NCBI GenBank assembly: GCA_025612245.1
Contig: JAAXKQ010000019.1
Span: 1-64,000 of the forward strand
Length of the DNA stretch: 64,000 nt
Direction of reading: 5' to 3'
Source: Ignavibacteria bacterium
Lineage (GTDB): Bacteria > Bacteroidota > Ignavibacteria > Ignavibacteriales > SURF-24
The notes beneath the pieces were generated by a model. It did not search any database. It saw only the letters and a program-made list of their open reading frames with translations, and was not told the DNA's origin. The translations under genes and the position numbers were made by a program. Of the stretch, positions 44,756 to 54,094 are shown one piece after another. The first letter of the stretch is position 1. The number at the start of each line of letters is the position of its first letter.

Positions 44756-46849
44756 ATGAAAAAAAACTTTTTATCACTTAAAATGCTTTTAGCAGCTCTG
44801 CTGCTTATTGCGGCAGACATCAACGCCCAGCAGGATATAGATGCCCCGCTTTTAACCTTTACAAGGGGCAAGCTCTGGCACAGCCTGTTCTTCGGCAAGT
44901 CGGGCCCCGGATCTTTCAATAACTGGGCTCAGACGGGAATAGGCTGGGACTGGCCCGGCTTTGATGTTACGAAAATCCAGGAAGACATTGACGGAAGCGC
45001 CTCTTATATGGCAACCGGAGGAATGTATATCGGCTGCAAGAACAACAAGGACAGCGTACTTGCATGCGAGGACTGGTCCATTTACTCCTCCAGCATCTCC
45101 AGTGAAGTTACCGCAAAGTACAAGGTCATAAAGCACAAGAAGTACAGCGACAACTGGGGCATGCAAAAAAGAAGCAATGGTGGGGAAGAGACAATTGAAA
45201 CCGTTTGGCAGTATAATCCCAATTTCCCGAACCAGTTCGAGCCACAAAGGCAGCTGCCATTAAGGGTAAGGAGAACCGCGCACCAGTGGAACGGCTCTAT
45301 GAGCGATGAGAATTACATCATTTATGAGTACGTGATAAAGAACATTTCAAATGAGCTGAGCCAGTATAAAGAGGAAAGGAAAATTGCCGACACACTTTAC
45401 GGCTTTTATGCTATGTTCAACTATGCGATAAACTGCAACTCAAGGTCGTGGAGGATATTTTACCCCGAACTTTCGCAGGGAGCCAGAAATACCAAATTCA
45501 GGATTGACAATGCACGGAGAATGGTATATGGATGGGCCGGCAGCTACAAGGAGGACCCATACTCGACCGACCTGCCCAGGGAGATAAGCTATGCATTTTC
45601 TGCCTCAAGGGGAGAGAAAATAAAGGATGCAACGGGCAAAGTCAGCCCCTCGGGCGAATGGCTTGCCCCGGGATTTGCAGGCGTAAAGCTCCTTTACAGC
45701 ACGCCTGACAAAATTAACAGGGTGCCTTCAAAAATAAACAAGATCGCCTGGTCGGCAGCTGACAACGGGACAGACCTGGGCGGGCCGCTTACGGGAAAAA
45801 GCGGGCTTCTGGAGTCTTATTACTCGGTGCTGCAGGATCCTGCAAACGCGTACAGCCCCGTAACCTCGAGCTTCGACCCTCTTATGGGCAGCAGAAGGCT
45901 GTGGACGATGATGTCCTTAGGACCGTGGGACATTGCCCCGGGTGATTCAATTGTTATTGCAGTTGCTGAATTGGTAGATGGAATTGACTACAGCAAGTGC
46001 ACGGGTCCCGACATGTATCAGGGCAATGCGATTACCATGGTCGGCCTTGGCAGGACCAATAACTTTGAGCCTACGGCCGACAAGGCTCAGTTTACATATG
46101 ATAACGGCCTGAGGCATCCAAATCCCCCGATGGCACCGTCCTTCAAGGTTAACTTTTTCAAGGGAATTGACAACTTTGTTGCAAACGAGATCACATGGAC
46201 GGATTCATGCGAGAACATTCCGGATCCCGATGACGGAATAAAAGACCTGGCCGGCTACCGGCTTTACCGTTCTGAATACCTGCCCATAGGGCCCTGGAAG
46301 AAGATTGCGGAAATTACGAAGCATGAAGACGGGTATTATTCGGACAGGAACTATGCCTTTGTGGATTCAACCGTTGAAATAGGCACAAGGTACTATTATG
46401 CCCTGACCGCATTTGATAACGGCAGGACATCCTGGAACATCAACCCGGCGGCAGTTTACCCCGGCACCCACTCGACGCAGGTGCCTCCGCTTGAATCCTC
46501 AGTTTATGCCAACAGGCTGCAGTATCCGTTTGTTGCCACGCTAGCGCCTCCTAAAACGTTGGATAACGTGCTCGTTGTACCCAATCCTTTTGTAATTGGC
46601 GAAGGCTCCTCTCAGCCCGGGGATGCGGACCTGATACAGTTTGTAAACATCCCGAATCCCTGTACCATAAGGATTTATTCTGTCAGGGGGGATCTGATAA
46701 AGACAATCAAAGTGGAGGAAGGCCAGGGTGCAATTGCGTCGTGGAACCAGGCAACTGACTTCGGGCAGTTTGTCACCAGCGGAATTTATGTCTACCACAT
46801 TGAGTCGCCGCTTGGCAGTAAGATCGGAAAGCTTGCAATTGTAAGATAA
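44756..46849 (+). CDS. Secreted protein of unknown function with divergent T9SS-like C-terminal domain
   Basis: The start is set at 44756 (MKKNFLSLKMLLAALLL), which gives a clean signal peptide ending INAQQ; an in-frame ATG lies 24 bp upstream. The mature part of about 670 residues is rich in aromatic and beta-strand segments. A fibronectin-III-like module (ITWTDSCENIPDPDDG ... LAGYRLYRSEY) is at about 480-580. The C terminus (VVPNPFVIGEGSSQ, then CTIRIYSVRGDLIKTI, GIYVYHI, KLAIVR) is laid out like a T9SS sorting domain but has VVPNPF in place of NYPNPFNPST. It follows the TonB receptor and precedes a PorV-like protein, so it may form a surface complex with them. No catalytic motif was recognised. 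Confidence 0.7.
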   Translation: MKKNFLSLKMLLAALLLIAADINAQQDIDAPLLTFTRGKLWHSLFFGKSGPGSFNNWAQTGIGWDWPGFDVTKIQEDIDGSASYMATGGMYIGCKNNKDSVLACEDWSIYSSSISSEVTAKYKVIKHKKYSDNWGMQKRSNGGEETIETVWQYNPNFPNQFEPQRQLPLRVRRTAHQWNGSMSDENYIIYEYVIKNISNELSQYKEERKIADTLYGFYAMFNYAINCNSRSWRIFYPELSQGARNTKFRIDNARRMVYGWAGSYKEDPYSTDLPREISYAFSASRGEKIKDATGKVSPSGEWLAPGFAGVKLLYSTPDKINRVPSKINKIAWSAADNGTDLGGPLTGKSGLLESYYSVLQDPANAYSPVTSSFDPLMGSRRLWTMMSLGPWDIAPGDSIVIAVAELVDGIDYSKCTGPDMYQGNAITMVGLGRTNNFEPTADKAQFTYDNGLRHPNPPMAPSFKVNFFKGIDNFVANEITWTDSCENIPDPDDGIKDLAGYRLYRSEYLPIGPWKKIAEITKHEDGYYSDRNYAFVDSTVEIGTRYYYALTAFDNGRTSWNINPAAVYPGTHSTQVPPLESSVYANRLQYPFVATLAPPKTLDNVLVVPNPFVIGEGSSQPGDADLIQFVNIPNPCTIRIYSVRGDLIKTIKVEEGQGAIASWNQATDFGQFVTSGIYVYHIESPLGSKIGKLAIVR

Positions 46850-46887
46850 TGTTACTTTAACAACAAGTTTGGACATTCATAAAACCC

Positions 46888-47823
46888 ATGATGAAAAAAA
46901 CAATATTATTACTTTTAATTTTCTTAAGTGCCCGTGCGTTCCCGCAGGACTTTAAGAAGACGGGAACGGCAGGCTATACTTTCCTGGAAATTCCCGTTAC
47001 GGCAAGGGCTGCTGCGCTTGGCGAGTCATCCATCAGCCTTTCCGACATGAACTCATCGGCAATATTTTCAAACCCCGGATGCCTGGGCATGCAGCACCAG
47101 GTGCATTCAATGTCCGTGAGCTATTCACCGTGGTTTGCCGATATAAAGCACTATGCGGCCAGCTATGCGTATTCCTCTGAGCTGGGCGTAATAGGTCTAA
47201 GCGCCGTGGAGCTCGATTACGGCTCGATGCCGAGAACGGTCAGGCTTTCAGGTCAGAGAGTCTTTGAGCAGGTGGGAACCTTCAGTGCCAACTCCATGGC
47301 TTTAGGGCTTACATATGCAAAAGAGCTTACGGACAAGTTTTCTTTTGGCCTGACGGCCAAGTATGTCAACGAAAAGATTGATGTTTATTCCTCTTCAAAT
47401 GTGCTCATGGATGGCGGGTTTTTATACCTGACGGGGCTATCCTCACTCAGGCTGGGGGCGTCAATAACCAACTTCGGCACAAACTCCAAATTCAAGAACA
47501 GCACATTCAAGATGCCTGCCATGTTCAGGATCGGAGCCGCGGCTGAAGTGTACCAGACTGATAAGAACAGCGTAACACTGCTCGTTGAGGCAGTTCACCC
47601 TACGGATGCCGACGAGAGGGTAAACGTCGGTACGGAGATAAAGCTCATGAATGCCATTACGCTCAGGGGGGGCTATAAATTCTTTTATGATGAGGAAAAA
47701 TTCAGCTACGGAATTGGCCTTGCCCTGCCTGCGGAATATCCTGTGAGCATGGATTTCTCTATGTCTGATTACGGCAGGCTTGGAAACGTTTTAAGATTAA
47801 CTTTACAACTTGGTATGTTATGA
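46888..47823 (+). CDS. PorV/PorQ-family outer-membrane protein
   Basis: After a signal peptide ending ARAFPQ the 311-residue protein has the family opening GYTFLEIPVTARAAALGESSISL with SSAIFSNPGCLG, as in PorV and PorQ-like barrels. A FadL-like 14-strand barrel follows; the C terminus is LRLTLQLGML. PorV works as the shuttle that delivers cargo in the T9SS. This copy lies inside a glycan locus, not a T9SS operon, and is likely to serve the surface proteins coded around it. Its stop overlaps the next start by 4 bp (ATGA). Confidence 0.82.
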   Translation: MMKKTILLLLIFLSARAFPQDFKKTGTAGYTFLEIPVTARAAALGESSISLSDMNSSAIFSNPGCLGMQHQVHSMSVSYSPWFADIKHYAASYAYSSELGVIGLSAVELDYGSMPRTVRLSGQRVFEQVGTFSANSMALGLTYAKELTDKFSFGLTAKYVNEKIDVYSSSNVLMDGGFLYLTGLSSLRLGASITNFGTNSKFKNSTFKMPAMFRIGAAAEVYQTDKNSVTLLVEAVHPTDADERVNVGTEIKLMNAITLRGGYKFFYDEEKFSYGIGLALPAEYPVSMDFSMSDYGRLGNVLRLTLQLGML

Positions 47824-48596
47824 AAACAAAAATTTTACTTCTGATTACTGCAGCAGTCCTTTACGGCTCCACCACCATTACGGCTCAGACGGTCGAATCC
47901 GTCAGCTTTTCGGGCGGATACTCGGGAACATTTTCCAAAAGAAGTGACCTGCAGATAAGCAGCATAAACGGCGCAGGCGGTGAAGTTGAGGTCCGCTTTA
48001 ATGCCTTCAGGCAGTTCCGTGTTTCCATTTCAGGCGGATACAGCGTTTTTTCAATCGACCAGAATATCTACGCCATGTTTTCCGAATGGAACTGGAGATA
48101 CTGGAAAAGGTACTTTGGCGACATCAATGACCCCAATTTTTCAAAATCGACACAGTGGGTGCAGTCAATATTAAAGGACTCCAGCTATAGTGCGGGCTTT
48201 GATCCCGTGCAGAAGATGGACGCATTCCCGGTTTTTCTTACCGGAAGCTATGAATTCAGCCTTACGGATAATATTGCCTTAAGGCCTTATCTTGGTGCAG
48301 GCGTAATATTTTATTCAAAGAGGCTCTATGTTGAAGAGACCTGGAAGAAGACGTTTGCCGCACTTGATGACTACGTGTACGGTTATTCCTACAGGAACAT
48401 GGCCGAAAACGTTACCGGTAACCCGTATGCCGCTTTGGGCGGGTTTGATGCCGTCTACAAAATGGGCGACCTGATCAGCCTGAATCTGGGTGCAAAGTAC
48501 GCATATATATTTCAGACAAAAGGGAAGTTTGGATACGATAATTTCCCGATGAAAGACATGTTTTCGGCAAGGCTTGGAATAACTTTTAACTACTGA
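47820..48596 (+). CDS. Outer-membrane beta-barrel protein
   Basis: A signal peptide (KILLLITAAVLYGSTTITAQ) leads to about 235 residues of alternating aromatic beta strands (SFSGGYSGTFSK, VSISGGYSVFSID, LRPYLGAGVIFYSK), ending FSARLGITFNY with a terminal aromatic residue, as expected for Omp insertion. It fits an OmpA-membrane-domain or OmpW-like eight-strand barrel. The next barrel, 26 bp downstream, may be a paralogue. It is translationally coupled to the PorV-like gene. The function is unknown. Confidence 0.72.
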   Translation: MKTKILLLITAAVLYGSTTITAQTVESVSFSGGYSGTFSKRSDLQISSINGAGGEVEVRFNAFRQFRVSISGGYSVFSIDQNIYAMFSEWNWRYWKRYFGDINDPNFSKSTQWVQSILKDSSYSAGFDPVQKMDAFPVFLTGSYEFSLTDNIALRPYLGAGVIFYSKRLYVEETWKKTFAALDDYVYGYSYRNMAENVTGNPYAALGGFDAVYKMGDLISLNLGAKYAYIFQTKGKFGYDNFPMKDMFSARLGITFNY

Positions 48597-48621
48597 TTTT
48601 ATTAAAAATAACGTTGATGAA

Positions 48622-49359
48622 ATGAAAACAACCAACTTAATTTTTTCTTCAATTCTCGCCAGCTTTCTTTTTCTGAGCCCGCTTGCGGCACAACAAAGTT
48701 CACGCTGGAAGCACGTTGTAATTGGTGCAGAGGGGGCCAGCTATATGCCCATCGGAACGCTCAAGGACAGGTTCAAGTCAACTTTTGGGGAAGCATTTTA
48801 TGCCGGACTTGAGACGAGCGACAAGTGGACATGGCTTGGAAAGGCTGAATACATGAAGTTCGACAAGGTGAATCCCGACAGGCTGAGGCTCGAGCGTACG
48901 GTAAATATCGACGGCCAGGACCAGAAGGTCAGCTTTCCGATGGACAGGCTTAAAATGAAACTAGAGGTTGTGAGCCTTTCGCTGGATACAAAATATAACC
49001 TGCTGCGTACGGGCTTTTTAGAGACCAATCTGGATGCAGGCTTTGGTTTTTACAGGTGGATATTCCACAGGGACGGCCTGGACTCACTTTCAGCGGAAGT
49101 AACGGGTGCAAACGGCACGGGCAAAACCGTCTATTATTCGATGAAAAAGGCCATAGCCATCAGCCAGGAGGATTGGAGCGGTGGCTTTAATGTGGGATTA
49201 GAAGTAACGCTTACGCCTTTTTACCCCGTCTCCTTGTCTTTCAGTGCGGCCTACAAAAACATTGTTGGCGAGCTGTACCCGGCGCTGGAGCTTGAAATGG
49301 AGAATGTAAGCACATTCCAGATGTTTGACTTAAAGGCAGGTCTGAGGATAAAGCTATGA
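48622..49359 (+). CDS. Outer-membrane beta-barrel protein
   Basis: A signal peptide (about 1-24; LIFSSILASFLFLSPLAAQ) precedes about 220 residues of amphipathic strands such as VVIGAEGASYMPIGTLKDRF and NLDAGFGFYRWIF. The end is FQMFDLKAGLRIKL. Size and layout match the barrel coded just upstream, suggesting duplication. Its stop overlaps the GHL10 gene start by 4 bp (ATGA at 49356-49359), so the barrel and the hydrolase are made together. No substrate is evident. Confidence 0.7.
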   Translation: MKTTNLIFSSILASFLFLSPLAAQQSSRWKHVVIGAEGASYMPIGTLKDRFKSTFGEAFYAGLETSDKWTWLGKAEYMKFDKVNPDRLRLERTVNIDGQDQKVSFPMDRLKMKLEVVSLSLDTKYNLLRTGFLETNLDAGFGFYRWIFHRDGLDSLSAEVTGANGTGKTVYYSMKKAIAISQEDWSGGFNVGLEVTLTPFYPVSLSFSAAYKNIVGELYPALELEMENVSTFQMFDLKAGLRIKL

Positions 49360-50492
49360 GTCTGAAAAAAATCCTGGCGTTAACAGCAGCAGTTTTATTT
49401 TTCCTTTATCCCATTGCAATTCCGGCCCAGGAGGGGGCAGCTTACCCTCCGGTTAGAGGCGCCTGGCTTACGAATGTGGATAGCGACGTCTTAAAGTCCA
49501 AAAGCAACATTATAAATGCCATTGACTTTTGCGACAGCATCGGCATAAACACGCTTTTTGTCGTCGTCTGGAATAAAGCCATGACACTATACCCCAGTGC
49601 CGTAATGAAAGAGATGTTTGGCGAGGAAATTGACCCGACGCTGGCCGGGCGTGACCCGTTAAGAGAGCTGATTCAGGAAGCACACAGGAAGAACATCAAA
49701 GTAATTGCCTGGTTTGAATTCGGGCTTTCGAGCTCTTATAGGCTTAACGGCGGGAGAATCCTTAAACTAAAGCCTGAATGGAAAGCTGTTAACAACAAAG
49801 GGGAGCTTGTGGAGAAAAACGGCTTTGAATGGATGAACGGGCTCAACCCCGAGGTGCAGGAATTCCTGCTTTCCATAATTACTGAAGTCGTAAAAAATTA
49901 CGACGTTGACGGCATTCAGGGTGATGACAGGCTGCCTTCGATGCCGGTTGAAGCAGGCTATGACGACTATACCGTTAAGCTTTATAAAAAAGAACACAAC
50001 GGAGCCTTGCCCCCGGAGGATTTCAGGGACAGGAACTGGGTAGACTGGCGTTCAGGCAAGCTGAATGAATTTATGCGAAAGATATATGGAAGCGTCAAGG
50101 AAATAAGGAAAGATGTCATTGTTTCAATGTCGCCTAGCATTTATCCGTGGTCTAAAGAGGAGTACCTGCAGGACTGGCCTTCATGGGTAAAAGAAGGTGT
50201 GGTTGACATGGTTTGCCCCCAGCTCTACCGCTCGGATATCAATGACTATATAAAAGCACTGGATGAGGCCGTAAGTTCACAGATCAGCAAAAAAGACCTC
50301 AGGAAGTTTTACCCCGGAGTACTTTTGAAGCTTGGAAGCTATTATGCCCCGGAGGACTACCTTAAGGCGGTCATTACTGAAAACAGGAAAAGGGGGGTTG
50401 AAGGGGAAGTATTTTTCTTTTTTGAGGGGTTAAGGAAGTACCCTGATCTGTTCAGGAAGTTCTATGGCGAAAGGAGAACTTTGGGCAACTGA
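49356..50492 (+). CDS. GHL10-family glycoside hydrolase-like protein
   Basis: The 378-residue protein has a signal peptide ending IAIPAQ and a TIM barrel of the GHL10 family: VRGAWLTNVDSDVL, GINTLFVVVWNKA, RKNIKVIAWFEFG, NYDVDGIQGDDR with acidic residues at a strand end, and VDMVCPQLYRSDI. In E. coli the GHL10 protein DigH hydrolyses denuded peptidoglycan, and other members are uncharacterised, so a polysaccharide or peptidoglycan glycosidase role is an inference. It lacks a T9SS domain, unlike its paralogue at 52111, and is likely periplasmic. It is coupled to the preceding barrel gene. Confidence 0.85.
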   Translation: MSLKKILALTAAVLFFLYPIAIPAQEGAAYPPVRGAWLTNVDSDVLKSKSNIINAIDFCDSIGINTLFVVVWNKAMTLYPSAVMKEMFGEEIDPTLAGRDPLRELIQEAHRKNIKVIAWFEFGLSSSYRLNGGRILKLKPEWKAVNNKGELVEKNGFEWMNGLNPEVQEFLLSIITEVVKNYDVDGIQGDDRLPSMPVEAGYDDYTVKLYKKEHNGALPPEDFRDRNWVDWRSGKLNEFMRKIYGSVKEIRKDVIVSMSPSIYPWSKEEYLQDWPSWVKEGVVDMVCPQLYRSDINDYIKALDEAVSSQISKKDLRKFYPGVLLKLGSYYAPEDYLKAVITENRKRGVEGEVFFFFEGLRKYPDLFRKFYGERRTLGN

Positions 50493-50573
50493 AGTTACCA
50501 CATAAATTCAAAAAAACAGGCGTGAGTTTTCTAAAAAAATGGCAGTAAACAACCAAATATAACTGGAGTTAAA

Positions 50574-52001
50574 ATGAAAAAAATGCGTACCGTTCTTTTT
50601 GTCGCTCTTCTTTGCTTGCTTTGTGCAGGAAGCCTGAAGGCGCAATGGAATTACACAAGAAAAATTCCTTTCCCGGTCAAGGACAGCTCTATTGTCCAGC
50701 CATTTCTGTGCACGGTTGACGATAATGGCAGGCTATACGTCGTTTCCTCCAGGTCCACAAACCTGAAGGCGCATGACGCAATCTATATGCTGAAGAATCC
50801 GACCGACACCGTGATGACAAAGATGATCGACTATACTGAAAAGGGTGATACAATTAATGTAAAGATGCTTGTTGGAATAACCCACATTAAAAACGACATA
50901 CTGGTTTCAGCAAAAATTAACAACCTTGTTTCCCCGGGCGGGCAGTCGTGCTCATACTACTACCCTGAGGGCGATACGGCAAAAGGGATGCATTATGGGT
51001 ATAATCCGTATCTATCTGGCTGGGGAACTTACGTCCTGGGTGTTGCAGCTACAAAGGACTCAATTGTTTTTGCCGGTACGGATTACACAAAAGGGATACG
51101 CGCCTTTAACTTCTCCAGGCAATCAAAGCTCTCGGCTTATGCCGCCTATATGGCTCCAGACGACCAGAATGCAGAGCCGGGGGGACTTTCAACCGCTGGT
51201 TTTGACGTAATTAGGGATTGTGCCATAATTCCAAACGGCAATTATTTCGATGCCAATACTCCTTTCTATACTTCCAGGAATTCCAAGGCCATCGGGGATC
51301 TTAACGGCGGAATTGCCGTGTGGAACGGGGGTACGCAGTATAATAACGCAACCCTAACGACAAACCATCAGAATTATAAGGCCCTGAGGGTTGTGGACCT
51401 GGATAACTACTTAAGCTTCAACAGCTCAATTCCCTACGGCATTACGTGCGACAACAACGGGATACTCTGGGTTGCAGGCATCGATTCGACCAGAAGATGG
51501 GTAAAGGGCTTCCAGGTTGAAGTAGGAATTGTTTCCGCAAATGCCACACAAACAGACGAATTACCTTCTTCGGGAAGCAAAGTTCAGCCGGATCCAAACG
51601 GCGCTCCCATGACCGGGCCAGCAGACGTAGCCTTTACGCCGGATAACAAGACAGGCTATGTAATTGACTCATGGCAGAGATGCGTCTTTCAGTTTACTTA
51701 TGGCCCTTCGGACGTAAAGACGGGGAACGCTCTTCCATCGGATTTTAAGCTTGAGCAGAACTATCCAAATCCCTTCAACCCGTCTACAAGGATCAACTAT
51801 TCACTTCCGCAGGCAATGAACGTAAAGCTTTCGGTTACAAACAGCCTGGGGCAGGAAGTTGCCACACTGGTAAACGGCTTTGTTACGGCGGGAAAACACA
51901 CTGTTGAATTCAACGCCGGGAATTTGTCAAACGGCATTTATTTCTATACCTTAAGAACTGAAAGGTCAGCCGTTACAAATAAAATGGTATTGCTCAAGTA
52001 A
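50574..52001 (+). CDS. Secreted beta-propeller-like protein with T9SS sorting domain
   Basis: A signal peptide ending SLKAQ is followed by about 370 residues of beta structure with repeating DNNGxLxVAGxDS and DxxGRLYVVS blocks, as in NHL/SBBP-type propellers. The C-terminal domain begins LEQNYPNPFNPSTRINYSL and ends TNKMVLLK, a canonical T9SS type A sorting signal. A GGAG box lies 7 nt before the ATG. No catalytic residues are seen. It could be a surface binding protein. A strong terminator at 52054-52084 follows, so the GHL10 gene after it needs its own promoter or read-through. Confidence 0.78.
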   Translation: MKKMRTVLFVALLCLLCAGSLKAQWNYTRKIPFPVKDSSIVQPFLCTVDDNGRLYVVSSRSTNLKAHDAIYMLKNPTDTVMTKMIDYTEKGDTINVKMLVGITHIKNDILVSAKINNLVSPGGQSCSYYYPEGDTAKGMHYGYNPYLSGWGTYVLGVAATKDSIVFAGTDYTKGIRAFNFSRQSKLSAYAAYMAPDDQNAEPGGLSTAGFDVIRDCAIIPNGNYFDANTPFYTSRNSKAIGDLNGGIAVWNGGTQYNNATLTTNHQNYKALRVVDLDNYLSFNSSIPYGITCDNNGILWVAGIDSTRRWVKGFQVEVGIVSANATQTDELPSSGSKVQPDPNGAPMTGPADVAFTPDNKTGYVIDSWQRCVFQFTYGPSDVKTGNALPSDFKLEQNYPNPFNPSTRINYSLPQAMNVKLSVTNSLGQEVATLVNGFVTAGKHTVEFNAGNLSNGIYFYTLRTERSAVTNKMVLLK

Positions 52002-52053
52002 GCACACTTTGGGCAGCTACACAGTGTTCAGGAAGTAATTAGTCATTTTTGCA

Positions 52054-52084
52054 GGAAGGATGAGTCTAAATCATCCTTCCTTTA
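52054..52084 (+). terminator. Strong intrinsic terminator
   Basis: GGAAGGATGA (52054-52063) and TCATCCTTCC (52071-52080) form a perfect 10-bp stem with a 7-nt loop, and TTTAAT follows. It lies 52 bp after the stop of the propeller-like gene. It covers an ATG at 52060 that would otherwise extend the next gene. Confidence 0.85.
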
Positions 52085-52110
52085 ATATAAATCAATGGAT
52101 CCCGTTTTTT

Positions 52111-54051
52111 ATGATGAAGAAGTTGTTAAGTGTCCTGTTATTTTCTTTTTTTATTTGTATCTCTTACGACCTCAGCGCGCAAATTCAGCCGCAGGAATTA
52201 AGAGGCGTGTGGATTACAAACGTCGACAGCGACGTCCTTACATATGATGACGCTACGATTGCCAGGGCAATGGATTACCTGGCCTCAATTGGAATAAATG
52301 TGGTTTTCCCCGTAATGTGGAATAACGGTTATACTCTTTATCCGAGCGGGGTAATGACGAAACTCTTTAACAGGACAATTTCTCCCAAGTGCGCCGGGCG
52401 GGATCCATTAAACAGGCTCATCATTGAGGCTCACAGGAACGGAATTGAGGTGATACCGTGGATGGAATACGGCTTTGCCAGTTCGTACGCCTCCGGTTCA
52501 ATTAACGATGCAATTATAAAACAATATCCTTCCTGGGCTTCAAGGTTCAGTAACGGAAGCATCTTAACCGACGGAAGCTCTCCAAATACGGGTTTTGTCT
52601 GGATGTCGGGCATTAACCCGGAAGTACAGAATTTTATCATATCACTTTGCACGGAAATGCTGGATAAATACGACATTGACGGCATTCAGGGGGATGACAG
52701 GCTACCGGCACTGCCAGTTGAGGGGGGCTATGATTCAGTGACTGTATCAATTTACAAGGCTGAACATAACGGAGCCAATCCCCCCCTAAATTATGACGAC
52801 AGCGCGTGGAAAAAGTGGCGGGCCGACAAGCTGACGGGATTCCTTGGAAGGCTCAGGGATTCAGTTAAAGCCAGGGACAAAAACCTTATACTCTCTTCGG
52901 CGCCAAGCCCTTATTACTGGGGATACAACGACCACCTGCAGGATTCACCGACGTGGGTAAATAACGGCATGGTTGATAACTTTATTCCGCAGATCTATCC
53001 CAACCCTCCTGCCAGAAGCTTTTCTGAATACCAGTGGATACTGGGAAGAACAATGCAGGACATTTCCCAGGAAAAGAAAAACATTTCCTTCTCGGGCATG
53101 CTGGCAAAGGTGGGCTCTTATGTAATTTCGACCACGGATATTGTAAACTGTGTAAAAGAAAACAGGGCGCGGGGCATAATGGGTGAAACCTATTTCTTTT
53201 ACGAGGGAATTGCAAACCAGAACAGAAAAAACGGCGATACTCTTAAGGCCACTGTATATTCCAGGCCTGCAATGCTTCCCTACAGGAACTCCAGAATCTG
53301 GCGCCCGAAGGCAATTGTTGTTAACGAGGACGATGATTCGCTGACAATTAGAGTGGGGAACTGGAAAAAGGAAGTAAGTTCAGCCATTGGCTATAAACCG
53401 AACGTTTATTTGACAAACGACACCTCGGAGGCGTCGTTTACGTACAAAATTGACGTGCCATACGACGGGTGGTTTGGTGTCTATGCCTACGTGGAGCCGA
53501 ACCAGCTGCTTTCAGACAAGGCTTTGTACAGGGTGTTTTCTTCAGAGGATTCTTCCGAAATTACGGTAAACCAGTCCTCTGGAGCTAATAAGGGGTGGTA
53601 TAAGCTGAAAGACGTTTACCTGAAGAAGGGTCTGCAGAGAGTAGTAAGACTTGAGAACAGCCAAATCTCAGGGGGCAAGTACATACTGGCTGATGCCGTG
53701 ATGATAATCTTAAACAGAAAACTATCCCCGGATCTCATAATTACCTCCGTAAAAGATGAGGAAAAGGGGTTTGATAAAGCCGGACTTAAGAGCTACAGGC
53801 TTGAAAATAACTACCCAAATCCCTTTAATCCTTCCACAACCATACGCTACAGCATTCCTTCGGAGAGCAACGTATCGCTGAAAGTTTTTGACCTGCTTGG
53901 AAGAGAGGTAAAAACACTCGTTTCGGAAAGAATGCCGGCCGGGACGCACCAGCTTGAATTTAATGCCGGCAACATTGCAAGCGGAGTCTATTTCTACCGC
54001 CTGACGGCAGAGGGCTATAGCGAGACAAAAAAAATGATACTTACCAGGTAA
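52111..54051 (+). CDS. GHL10-family hydrolase with golvesin-like and T9SS domains
   Basis: From the ATG at 52111 a signal peptide (MMKKLLSVLLFSFFICIS ... LSAQ) leads to a GHL10 barrel (about 30-380; RGVWITNVDSDVL, GINVVFPVMWNNG, YDIDGIQGDDRLP, MVDNFIPQIYP) that is clearly homologous to the product of 49356. A golvesin-C-like beta-sandwich (about 440-540; GWFGVYAYVEPNQ, GWYKLKDVYLKKG) precedes the T9SS domain LENNYPNPFNPSTTIRYSI, ending KKMILTR. It is therefore a surface-exposed or secreted hydrolase. An upstream ATG at 52060 lies in a terminator hairpin and is rejected. It shares substrate logic with the periplasmic copy. Confidence 0.87.
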   Translation: MMKKLLSVLLFSFFICISYDLSAQIQPQELRGVWITNVDSDVLTYDDATIARAMDYLASIGINVVFPVMWNNGYTLYPSGVMTKLFNRTISPKCAGRDPLNRLIIEAHRNGIEVIPWMEYGFASSYASGSINDAIIKQYPSWASRFSNGSILTDGSSPNTGFVWMSGINPEVQNFIISLCTEMLDKYDIDGIQGDDRLPALPVEGGYDSVTVSIYKAEHNGANPPLNYDDSAWKKWRADKLTGFLGRLRDSVKARDKNLILSSAPSPYYWGYNDHLQDSPTWVNNGMVDNFIPQIYPNPPARSFSEYQWILGRTMQDISQEKKNISFSGMLAKVGSYVISTTDIVNCVKENRARGIMGETYFFYEGIANQNRKNGDTLKATVYSRPAMLPYRNSRIWRPKAIVVNEDDDSLTIRVGNWKKEVSSAIGYKPNVYLTNDTSEASFTYKIDVPYDGWFGVYAYVEPNQLLSDKALYRVFSSEDSSEITVNQSSGANKGWYKLKDVYLKKGLQRVVRLENSQISGGKYILADAVMIILNRKLSPDLIITSVKDEEKGFDKAGLKSYRLENNYPNPFNPSTTIRYSIPSESNVSLKVFDLLGREVKTLVSERMPAGTHQLEFNAGNIASGVYFYRLTAEGYSETKKMILTR

Positions 54052-54094
54052 AGACAATGCCCATTTTTTTACTGCACGAACGGTAACCTTACGG

